This document shows, in pieces, positions 1 to 6,005 of a stretch of DNA of 9,179 nucleotides; position 1 is the first letter of the stretch; every line of letters begins with the position of its first letter. The stretch lies in NCBI GenBank assembly GCA_964451605.1, contig CAYVJA010000079.1, positions 1 through 9,179 of the forward strand. Direction: 5' to 3'. The position numbers and the translations under genes were made by a program. The notes beneath the pieces were generated by a model, which was not told the DNA's origin, did not search any database, and saw only the letters and a program-made list of their open reading frames with translations. Origin of the DNA: JAQVSH01 sp964451605 (GTDB lineage Bacteria; Bacteroidota; Bacteroidia; Bacteroidales; UBA4181).

Positions 1-680
1 CCGATTTGCGTAACCATCGCAGATCACCTCATCTCCCTGAGCACACCTATCCGGCCATGGCCGACGATCTCCATTCGTTTCTACAAAGTCACGGGTTGCA
101 TTCGCCCTGGATTCTTGGCCACTCTATGGGGGGAAAAGTGGCCTTGCAGTTTGCCTCTCTGTTTCCTCAACGGGCTGCAGGTTTAATCATTGCCGATATT
201 GCTCCGGTACGATACACGCAACTAACCCAGGATTCACCGTTTGTTACCGAACATCTGAACAGTATGCAGGGGCTGCTCAGTATCGACCTCTCCCGACTCT
301 CTTCTCGCGAGGATGCCGGACAACAGTTGGCGAAATATATCCCCGACCCGGTTTTACGCCAGTTTCTTCTCAAAAATCTCTATCGCACCGACCGGAAACA
401 GTGGAGCTGGCGACTCAATCCGGAGGTTTTGCAAAGGGCTCTTCCCCAGATTGTAAACGGGATGGAGCAGTTTAAACCCGATGCGCTCACCTCTGCGCTG
501 CCCCTTCACTTTCTGAAAGGGCAACGGAGTGCCTATATCGGTCCGGCCGAAACGGAATACATTGCGCTACATTTTCCATGGGCGCACCTTCATGTCTGCC
601 GGGAGGCCGGCCATTGGCTTCATTCCGATGCTCCGGAATGGGTAGAGGCCAGAATCCGGGAGGCACTATTTGCATCCTGA
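1..680 (+). CDS. Alpha/beta hydrolase, YbfF-like esterase (5' partial)
   Basis: This is the C-terminal part of a soluble alpha/beta-hydrolase fold enzyme most like E. coli YbfF, an acyl esterase whose natural substrate is uncertain. Counting the Leu codon at base 6 as residue 1, the nucleophile elbow GHSMGG places the serine at residue 40. The segment ADIAPVRY (63-70) carries an Asp at the position of the YbfF family acid. The motif AGHWLH near the end gives the catalytic His at 203. The reading frame is open to the window edge: the codon before TTG is GAT, giving D-L-R-N-H, which matches the family's internal DxRNHGxS motif, so TTG at 6 is not a start and roughly 60 N-terminal residues lie outside. 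The usual Gly of RNHG is Arg here. The stop at 678-680 precedes manA by 26 nt, suggesting co-transcription. The family call is firm; the exact substrate is unknown. Confidence 0.88.
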   Translation, partial: DLRNHRRSPHLPEHTYPAMADDLHSFLQSHGLHSPWILGHSMGGKVALQFASLFPQRAAGLIIADIAPVRYTQLTQDSPFVTEHLNSMQGLLSIDLSRLSSREDAGQQLAKYIPDPVLRQFLLKNLYRTDRKQWSWRLNPEVLQRALPQIVNGMEQFKPDALTSALPLHFLKGQRSAYIGPAETEYIALHFPWAHLHVCREAGHWLHSDAPEWVEARIREALFAS

Positions 681-706
681 TTACAATTTTCTAATAATAC
701 GTTGCT

Positions 707-1714
707 ATGGAACAGGGCTTATATCCACTCAAATTTCATCCCATTTTTAAGGACCGGATTTGGGCCGGAAACAAACTTTTCGAACTGCTCGAAAAGGAGG
801 TTCCCATCGCCATTCGTGCCGGCGAAAGTTGGGAGATTTCGGGCGTTGAAGGCGATATTTCTGTAGTTTCGGAAGGCCACCTGGCTGGGAACTCGCTCCA
901 GGAACTTGCCGAAATCTATATGGGCGACCTTCTTGGCGATGCAGTGTACGAACGGTTTGGTACGGAGTTTCCGCTGCTGATCAAATTTATCGACGCTGCC
1001 GAAGCGCTTTCTGTTCAGGTGCATCCCAACGACGAGTTGGCCAGAGAACGGCACAACTCTTTCGGGAAAACCGAGATGTGGTATGTGGTCGATGCAGATA
1101 GCGGATCGGAGTTGATCTCCGGTTTCAATCAACCGCTCACAAAAGAGGGCTATAAAAAACATGTCGAAGAGGGGACCCTGGTGTCGGTGCTTCATTCCGA
1201 ACCGGTTGCAAAGGGCGATATCTTCTTTATGCCGGCGGGCAGAGTACACGCCATCGGCGCGGGTGTGATGGTGGCAGAGATTCAACAAACCTCCGATCTC
1301 ACCTATCGGATCTTCGACTGGAATCGCGTCGAAGCCAACGGAAAGGGACGTCAGTTACATACCGCCGAGGCTGCCGACGCCATTGACTTCACGGCAGTGG
1401 GCAATGCCAGAACCCTTTACGAGAGAATTCCCAACCAGGCTGTAGCTGCTGTCGACACTCCCTGGTTTACCACCCGGGTGATTAACTGCTTCCATCCCGT
1501 GCCCTGCGATTTTACAGGGATAGACAGTTTCGTAATCTATATTTGCACCGACGGGTTGGTTCGGTTCGATCTTCCCGGGCAGCATCCTGTGATCCTCTTT
1601 GCCGGAGAGACGCTGCTGATGCCTGCACAGCTGAAACAGTGGACACTTGTTCCTTCGCCCACTGCCACTTGCCTTGAGGTATTCATCCATAATCCGGTTT
1701 ACCATGCAGATTAA
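707..1714 (+). CDS. manA: Mannose-6-phosphate isomerase, type I
   Basis: This cytoplasmic zinc enzyme interconverts mannose 6-phosphate and fructose 6-phosphate, linking mannose use and GDP-mannose supply to glycolysis. The 335-residue cupin protein is close to the short bacterial type I form. The N-terminal WGG-like region appears as RIWAGNKL (18-25). The hallmark stretch KFIDAAEALSVQVHP runs 93-107 and gives metal-binding candidates Gln104 and His106, followed by Glu123 in KTEMWY and His181 in GRVHAIGAG. The motif YRIFDWNR (200-207) is also typical. The ATG at 707 fits the family N terminus (LYPLKF); no Shine-Dalgarno is visible, as usual in Bacteroidota. It follows the hydrolase by 26 nt, and its last 11 nt overlap engB, so the two genes are likely translationally linked. 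Function is assigned from clear family motifs; nothing looks degraded. Confidence 0.95.
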   Translation: MEQGLYPLKFHPIFKDRIWAGNKLFELLEKEVPIAIRAGESWEISGVEGDISVVSEGHLAGNSLQELAEIYMGDLLGDAVYERFGTEFPLLIKFIDAAEALSVQVHPNDELARERHNSFGKTEMWYVVDADSGSELISGFNQPLTKEGYKKHVEEGTLVSVLHSEPVAKGDIFFMPAGRVHAIGAGVMVAEIQQTSDLTYRIFDWNRVEANGKGRQLHTAEAADAIDFTAVGNARTLYERIPNQAVAAVDTPWFTTRVINCFHPVPCDFTGIDSFVIYICTDGLVRFDLPGQHPVILFAGETLLMPAQLKQWTLVPSPTATCLEVFIHNPVYHAD

Positions 1715-2306
1715 GAAGGCGGAATTTCTCAAAAGCAGCCCTACTTTAAAAGAGTGTCCTCCACCTGATCTTCCAGAATATGCCTTTATCGGGAGGTCGA
1801 ACGTAGGGAAATCATCGCTCATAAACATGCTTGCGGGCAGGGCCGGCCTGGCCAAAACCTCTTCTACCCCCGGGAAGACCAGGCTTATTAACCACTTTTC
1901 GATGGACGGGCTCTGGTACCTGGTCGATTTGCCCGGTTATGGCTATGCCCGGGTATCAAAGCGGGAACGTGAGACATTCAGTAAAACCATCCTGGAGTAT
2001 GTGGCAAAACGCGAAAATCTCCATTGCCTTTTTGTGCTGATTGATGGGCGTTTGGAACCTCAGAACATTGATCTTCAGTTTGTTGATTGGGCTGGCGAAT
2101 TGGGAGTCCCTCTGGCGTTTATCTTTACCAAATCGGATAAAATCTCTCAGGCCGATCTGCATAAAAATCAAAAGCGGTTTTGCGAACGTCTGCTGGAGAG
2201 ATGGGAGAGCCTCCCTCCGCTATTCTCTTCGTCGTCGGTAAAAAACAGGGGGCGCGACGAACTGCTCGAATTTATTGCAAATAGTATGGCCAATCGTACG
2301 AAATAA
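1704..2306 (+). CDS. engB: Ribosome biogenesis GTP-binding protein EngB/YsxC/YihA
   Basis: This is a small TRAFAC-class GTPase that helps the large ribosomal subunit assemble; it is essential in several bacteria. Starting at ATG 1704 the protein has 200 residues, the normal length. All G motifs are visible: G1 GRSNVGKS (30-37), the family-specific TPGKT (55-59) with the G2 threonine, G3 DLPGYGYA (75-82), G4 TKSD (142-145), and a G5-like SSSS-V near 175-179. An in-frame upstream start at 1647 would add 19 residues with no family resemblance and would lie deep inside manA, so 1704 (MQIKKAEF) is preferred. The start codon lies inside the end of manA, overlapping by 11 nt in another frame. Co-transcription with manA and tilS is likely. 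Confidence 0.96.
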   Translation: MQIKKAEFLKSSPTLKECPPPDLPEYAFIGRSNVGKSSLINMLAGRAGLAKTSSTPGKTRLINHFSMDGLWYLVDLPGYGYARVSKRERETFSKTILEYVAKRENLHCLFVLIDGRLEPQNIDLQFVDWAGELGVPLAFIFTKSDKISQADLHKNQKRFCERLLERWESLPPLFSSSSVKNRGRDELLEFIANSMANRTK

Positions 2307-2308
2307 TC

Positions 2309-2316
2309 TATTTTTG
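2309..2316 (+). promoter_or_regulatory. Possible internal promoter -7 element before tilS
   Basis: The octamer TATTTTTG matches the Bacteroidota -7 consensus TAnnTTTG at every fixed position and lies in the 45 nt between engB and tilS, 35 nt before the tilS ATG. Initiation would fall around 2322, leaving a leader of about 30 nt. The -33 element is poor: the best candidate at the right distance is TGG at 2287-2289, so activity is uncertain. If real, tilS and the peptidase gene could be expressed apart from manA-engB. Confidence 0.33.
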
Positions 2317-2351
2317 AGTGGCTTTCAGCTTCAATTGCTATTCCGGTTTCC

Positions 2352-3683
2352 ATGCTCCATCTATTTCAGACATACAATAAGGAGAGACAACTCTTCGATT
2401 CTTCACAAACCGTTTTGGTGGCGGTTAGCGGAGGGGTCGACTCTATGGTGTTGCTCTGGTTGTTACACCACTCCGGGGTTAGGTGCGGAGTGGCTCACTG
2501 CAATTTCAGGCTGCGGGGTGAAGAGTCCGACAGTGATGCACGGTTTGTGCAGCAACAGGCTGAGGAAATGGGGATTCCCTTCTTTTTCCGGCAATTCGAT
2601 ACCGAGGCTTATGCCCGAAAAAACGGCCTTTCCATTCAGATGGCGGCTCGCACTCTTCGTTACCGTTGGTTCGAGACCCTTCGCGACGAACAACAATACG
2701 ACAAGGTGGCCATAGCCCATCAACGCGACGATCATGTGGAAACCTTCTTCCTGAATCTTATTCGTGGCACTGGTCTGCAGGGGCTGTGCGGGATTGACGA
2801 GGAGCAGGATTTTTACATCCGTCCCCTTCTTTTTGCCACCCGTCAGCAGATTGCCGCTTTTGCTCGCGAACAGGGAATCCTGTACCGGGAAGACAGCAGT
2901 AATGAGTCTGACAAATATTCCCGAAATTATCTCAGGCACAATGTTTTGCCGGCCCTCTATGCCCAGTGGCCCTCCTTTGGCGAGGTGATGGCCGAAAATA
3001 TTTCGCGTTTCCGCGAAGCTGTACTCCTTTACGAGGATGCAGTTCAGCGAAACACCGATAAGGTACTGACACTCTGCGACGGGCGGGTTCATATTTCGTT
3101 ACCCGCGCTTCTTGCCTCGCCGGCGCCTTCTGCCCTTTTGTTCGAAATCCTTCGCCATTACGGTTTCTCCCGCCATCTTCCCAACCAGATTCTCAATTCG
3201 TGGACCGGGATGTCGGGGAAACAGTTTTTGAGTCCCACCCATAGGTTGGTGGCTCACAGAGATACACTTATTTTAGAGCGGAAGCCCGTTCCCTCTTCGA
3301 GGGTCTATTATCTGGAGCAGGATGAGGGGAGAGTAGAGGAGCCGATGGAGTTGGATATGAGGGTTTTAGACAAACCGGAAGATTATATCCCTTCGCCTGA
3401 AAAAGGGATTGCCTGTTTCGATCGCGACAAGCTCTATTTTCCTCTATTGGTTCGCAGATGGCGTATCGGCGACTACTTTATGCCATTGGGTATGCGCTCA
3501 ATGAAAAAACTGAGTGACTTTTTTACCGACAGGAAACTCTCACTGCCCGAGAAAGAGAGCCTCTGGATTTTGGCTTCCGGCAATGACATTGTCTGGATTG
3601 TCGGGATGCGCATTGATCACCGGTTCCGAGTCACCCCTGACACCACCCGGATTTTGGAGATTCGCTATAATCCTAAAGAGTAG
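2352..3683 (+). CDS. tilS: tRNA(Ile)-lysidine synthetase
   Basis: TilS attaches lysine to C34 of the CAU-anticodon tRNA-Ile using ATP, so that the tRNA reads AUA and is charged with isoleucine; this is essential in most bacteria. The 443-residue protein has the complete family layout. The N-terminal PP-loop ATPase domain carries SGGVDS (26-31). It is followed by HCNFRLRGEESDSD (49-62), AHQRDDHVET (122-131) and LIRGTGLQGL (136-145). The conserved EDSSN..YSRNYLRH lies at about 180-196. A linker and middle domain follow. The C-terminal TilS domain has RRWRIGDYFMPLGM (368-381) and KLSDFFTDRK (386-395). The ATG at 2352 leaves the usual short stretch before the PP loop, and no Shine-Dalgarno is evident. 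It stands 45 nt after engB and 6 nt before the peptidase gene. The gene looks intact. Confidence 0.96.
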   Translation: MLHLFQTYNKERQLFDSSQTVLVAVSGGVDSMVLLWLLHHSGVRCGVAHCNFRLRGEESDSDARFVQQQAEEMGIPFFFRQFDTEAYARKNGLSIQMAARTLRYRWFETLRDEQQYDKVAIAHQRDDHVETFFLNLIRGTGLQGLCGIDEEQDFYIRPLLFATRQQIAAFAREQGILYREDSSNESDKYSRNYLRHNVLPALYAQWPSFGEVMAENISRFREAVLLYEDAVQRNTDKVLTLCDGRVHISLPALLASPAPSALLFEILRHYGFSRHLPNQILNSWTGMSGKQFLSPTHRLVAHRDTLILERKPVPSSRVYYLEQDEGRVEEPMELDMRVLDKPEDYIPSPEKGIACFDRDKLYFPLLVRRWRIGDYFMPLGMRSMKKLSDFFTDRKLSLPEKESLWILASGNDIVWIVGMRIDHRFRVTPDTTRILEIRYNPKE

Positions 3684-3689
3684 ATTGTT

Positions 3690-4988
3690 ATGCACATCTT
3701 TTGTCGTCTTTTTCTTGTCTTCTTTGTTGGTTCTCTATGTCATGTCGGGGTTTTGGCCCAAACCGTCGATTTCGACACCTGGTTCGAACCCAAGGCATTG
3801 CGGTTCGATTTTAGTATAGGAGGTGATGCTTCCGGGCAAACCGTGTATGCAGACAGAATGCGTGAGGAGCCCCAGTGGGCAGGGCCTCGTAACGGGCTGA
3901 TCTCCCCTTTCGATTTTGGCGAATATGCCTGTAAAATTTACGATAAAGCCAGCGGGAAATTGCTTTATACCACCGGTTTCTCTTCGCTCTTTCTGGAGTG
4001 GCGCACCACTGCCGAGGCCGGTATCACCCGGAGGGAGTATCCCCATTCCCTCTCTTTTCCCTATCCCAAAGCACCGGTTCGTTTCGAACTGCTCCAGCGA
4101 AATCGGACAACTATGGCCTTTGAGCCGCTCTTTTCGACCGAAATAGACCCCGCTTCCAAATTTATTGAACGGGGCAAACTGAACGAATTCAAGGTAACCC
4201 GCCTTCTTTATAATGGCGACCCGTCCAACCACCTGGATCTGGTTTTTGTGGCAGAGGGTTATACCGAGAGTCAACAGGAACAGTATCTTGCCGATGCGAA
4301 AAAGTTTACCGACTATCTCTTCTCGGTCGAACCCTATACCCATCTAAAGAACCGGTTTAATATCTGGGCAGTGGGAGCCATATCAAAGGAGAGCGGAACC
4401 GACAATCCGGGTCGTAATGAGTGGAAAAATACGGTGTTAAACAGTACTTTCTACACCTTCGATGTGGAACGCTATCTTACCACCCCTGATTTCACAGCTA
4501 TTCGTGATGCCGTTTCGGAAACGCCCACCGATGCTGTTTACGTGATTGTGAACACCGAAAAATATGGCGGAGGAGGAATCTACAACTTCTATGGATTGAG
4601 TTCGGCCGGCAACGAGCGGTCGTTCCCGGTTTTTGTACATGAACTGGGGCATAGCCTTGTAGGATTGGGCGATGAGTACTACTCTTCGGAGGTGGCGTAT
4701 CAGGATTTCTATAACCTGAAAACCGAACCCTGGGAGGCCAATCTTACCACTCTGGTGAACTTTGGTGCCAAATGGCGTCACCTGCTCGATGCCGCCACAC
4801 CGATTCCCACACCCGTTACGGAAACCTCCCGTGCACGTACCGGCGTTTTCGAAGGGGGCGGATATGTTGCAAAAGGGGTTTACCGTCCTGCCTTCAATTG
4901 CCGTATGAAAAGCAATGAGGCGGAGTTCTGCGCGGTGTGCAGAGAAACCATCGAAAAAACGGTCAATTTTTACGCGCCTGCAAAGTAG
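3690..4988 (+). CDS. Secreted M64-family zinc metallopeptidase (IgA peptidase-like)
   Basis: This 432-residue protein belongs to peptidase family M64, named for the Clostridium ramosum IgA protease and common in gut and anaerobic Bacteroidota. A signal peptide is visible: a hydrophobic core (about 7-22) ends in VLA at 21-23 before Gln24. Cys17 does not sit in a proper lipobox, so type I cleavage and a periplasmic or secreted location are likely. Residues of about 25-150 match the all-beta M64 N-terminal domain. The catalytic domain begins near LDLVFVAEGYT (182-192) and contains HELGHSLVGLGDEY (317-330), giving zinc ligands His317, His321 and probably Asp328, with Glu318 as general base. A C-terminal cysteine set (Cys404, Cys414, Cys417, in NCRM and FCAVCR) is also typical. 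Starting 6 nt after tilS, it is probably the last gene of the run. The real substrate is unknown; IgA cleavage should not be assumed. Confidence 0.88.
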   Translation: MHIFCRLFLVFFVGSLCHVGVLAQTVDFDTWFEPKALRFDFSIGGDASGQTVYADRMREEPQWAGPRNGLISPFDFGEYACKIYDKASGKLLYTTGFSSLFLEWRTTAEAGITRREYPHSLSFPYPKAPVRFELLQRNRTTMAFEPLFSTEIDPASKFIERGKLNEFKVTRLLYNGDPSNHLDLVFVAEGYTESQQEQYLADAKKFTDYLFSVEPYTHLKNRFNIWAVGAISKESGTDNPGRNEWKNTVLNSTFYTFDVERYLTTPDFTAIRDAVSETPTDAVYVIVNTEKYGGGGIYNFYGLSSAGNERSFPVFVHELGHSLVGLGDEYYSSEVAYQDFYNLKTEPWEANLTTLVNFGAKWRHLLDAATPIPTPVTETSRARTGVFEGGGYVAKGVYRPAFNCRMKSNEAEFCAVCRETIEKTVNFYAPAK

Positions 4989-5169
4989 AAGCGCGCAACC
5001 ACGCTGAGGCCTGGTGAACCACCGCTCTGGTGAGCTCTTCCGGAACCTCTGTGGCCTCTGCTGCGAACATAACGCCCAGCTTGTTGTAACGAGTGGTCGA
5101 CAGAGAGGCGGGTATCCGTGGATGTTTGGGAGGCAGATCTCTCCCCGGGTTCGGGTTGAATTTTGTCAT
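4989..5169. other. GC-rich convergent intergenic region with inverted repeats
   Basis: The gap between the convergent peptidase and sigma factor genes is about 60% GC over 4989-5160, above the roughly 50% of the neighbouring genes and unusual for a Bacteroidota intergenic region. Several pairings are possible: GCTGAGGCC (5003-5011) with GGCCTCTGC (5053-5061), one mismatch; inside it CACC (5020-5023) with GGTG (5029-5032) around a 5 nt loop; and the palindrome TTCCGGAA (5038-5045). Short open frames exist on both strands, including a 71-codon one on the minus strand (4963-5178), but I recognise none and it overlaps the peptidase gene. It could be a structured RNA, a dispersed repeat or a gene remnant; the sequence alone does not decide. 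Confidence 0.4.
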
Positions 5170-5210
5170 AGGCGGCACTGTGAAGTTCTCTTACCTATAT
5201 AACGCCGCCT
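5170..5210. repeat. 7-bp inverted repeat, possible weak bidirectional terminator
   Basis: AGGCGGC at 5170-5176 is complementary to GCCGCCT at 5204-5210, with a 27 nt spacer. It sits between two convergent genes, just past the stop of the minus-strand sigma gene and about 180 nt past the peptidase stop. On the + strand a T-rich stretch (GCTTCTCTTTATTTT) follows. The GC stem and position suit a terminator serving one or both genes, but the loop is long and the T tract imperfect. Confidence 0.3.
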
Positions 5211-5218
5211 GCTTCTCT

Positions 5219-5824
5219 TTATTTTACGCCGACCTCTTTTTCAGCGGTTTCGAGGGCATTTTTTTTCTCCATCATTTTGCGGAGATTCAACAATCCGTAA
5301 CGCATTCTGCCTAACGCCGTATTAATACAGACATCGGTTTCCAGGGCAATCTCTTTAAAACTGAGCCCCACGTAATGACGAAGAATAATCACCTCCCGCT
5401 GTTCAATGGGAAGCGAATTTACCATTCTGCGAAGGGTGCTTCTCTCCTGCGAAGCGATCCATCGCTCCTCCATACTCTCTTCGGCATAGCTCCGTGAGTT
5501 GGCCAACTCCTGTTCGCACTGCGATTGGGGAAGACAGCGCATCTGTTTCTCCTGCCGATAGTTGTCGACAATCAAATTGTGGGCAATCCGGATAAGCCAT
5601 GCCAGAAAACGGCCATCCTCTTTGTATTTGCCGTCTAGTACAGAACGGATGGCTTTCAGGAAGGTTTCCTGAAAAATGTCATCGGCCATCGTAGGATTGC
5701 GGAGGGTGAAACGGATATAGTTGTAGACTTTGGTCTGATAACGTGCAACCAGAGTTTCCATGGCGGAGAGATTGCCGGAAACATAAGCCCGGAGCAGCTC
5801 TCTATCGGATATGAGCATATTCAT
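5219..5824 (-). CDS. ECF-type RNA polymerase sigma factor (sigma-70 family)
   Basis: This 201-residue protein has the two-domain layout of extracytoplasmic-function sigma factors, which direct RNA polymerase to alternative promoters. Region 2 spans about 22-92 and holds ADDIFQETFLKAIR (47-60) and FLAWLIRIAHNLIVDNYR (73-90), used for core binding and -10 recognition. Region 4 spans about 128-183, with LPIEQREVIILRHYVGLSFKEIA (138-160) and a helix-turn-helix followed by NTALGRMRYGLLNLRK (168-183). The INTALGRMRY phrase is, as I recall, typical of a Bacteroidota sigma lineage. ATG at 5824 or the in-frame ATG at 5818 could be used; neither has a Shine-Dalgarno. No FecR-like or other anti-sigma gene is next to it: downstream is a convergent peptidase gene and upstream is divergent uvrA. 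The regulon is unknown. Confidence 0.93.
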   Translation of the reverse strand: MNMLISDRELLRAYVSGNLSAMETLVARYQTKVYNYIRFTLRNPTMADDIFQETFLKAIRSVLDGKYKEDGRFLAWLIRIAHNLIVDNYRQEKQMRCLPQSQCEQELANSRSYAEESMEERWIASQERSTLRRMVNSLPIEQREVIILRHYVGLSFKEIALETDVCINTALGRMRYGLLNLRKMMEKKNALETAEKEVGVK

Positions 5825-5825
5825 T

Positions 5826-5877
5826 ACACTTGGTTATTATAGATTGCGTGCGTAGAAATGCTCCGATAGGCAAGTGT
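5826..5877 (-). repeat. Inverted repeat in the sigma factor leader
   Basis: ACACTTG at 5826-5832 and CAAGTGT at 5871-5877 form a perfect 7-bp inverted repeat with a 38 nt spacer, ending one base before the sigma gene start codon. It falls inside the leader predicted from the promoter candidate at 5904-5934. Pairing could bring a stem next to the start codon, or the arms could be a protein site. A 7-bp match in such a short region can also arise by chance. Confidence 0.25.
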
Positions 5878-5903
5878 TTTTAGGGTTCAGACAATTTATT
5901 ATT

Positions 5904-5934
5904 CAAAGTAAAGGTTTTTTTTGCTTTGTTCCAA
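5904..5934 (-). promoter_or_regulatory. Candidate Bacteroidota promoter for the sigma factor gene
   Basis: Read on the minus strand, TTG (5932-5934) is followed after 20 nt by TTACTTTG (5904-5911). This fits the Bacteroidota vegetative promoter (TTG, about 19-21 nt, TAnnTTTG), with only the second base of the -7 box off consensus. Transcription would begin near 5898, giving a leader of about 75 nt before the ATG at 5824. The spacing and orientation are right, but the boxes are short. Confidence 0.4.
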
Positions 5935-6005
5935 CGGGAGGCAAAAAATTATTGCCGTCAAAAATGCGTACTTTTACAGCGCATTCACCTACCTGCTTTT
6001 CTCCA

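Noticed and set aside
6..8. TTG at base 6 as the start of the hydrolase gene
   Set aside because: The codon is the Leu of the internal D-L-R-N-H motif and the frame stays open to base 3; the gene simply begins outside the window.
719..1288. 189-codon minus-strand open frame opposite manA
   Set aside because: It is fully antisense to a strongly supported gene and its composition looks like the reverse of manA codons.
1647..1703. Upstream start for EngB
   Set aside because: It lies inside manA in another frame and adds 19 residues that the family lacks; ATG 1704 gives the usual 200 residues.
2463..3092. 209-codon minus-strand open frame opposite tilS
   Set aside because: Antisense shadow of the well-supported tilS frame; no family resemblance.
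3735..4343. 202-codon minus-strand open frame opposite the M64 peptidase gene
   Set aside because: Antisense shadow of a gene with clear signal peptide and zinc motif; no independent support.
4963..5178. 71-codon minus-strand open frame in the convergent gap
   Set aside because: No recognised family, overlaps the end of the peptidase gene, and open frames are expected by chance in GC-rich DNA; kept only as part of the unexplained region.
5952..5976. Possible uvrA promoter TTG (5952-5954) and TACTTTTA (5969-5976)
   Set aside because: The spacer is only 14 nt instead of about 20, and the -7 box lacks the final G, so it is not supported as a promoter.
5874..6005. In-frame N-terminal extension of UvrA from an upstream start at 5874
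   Set aside because: The 44 added residues do not resemble UvrA, are poor in coding character and overlap the divergent promoter region; ATG 6006 (or 6024) fits the family start.
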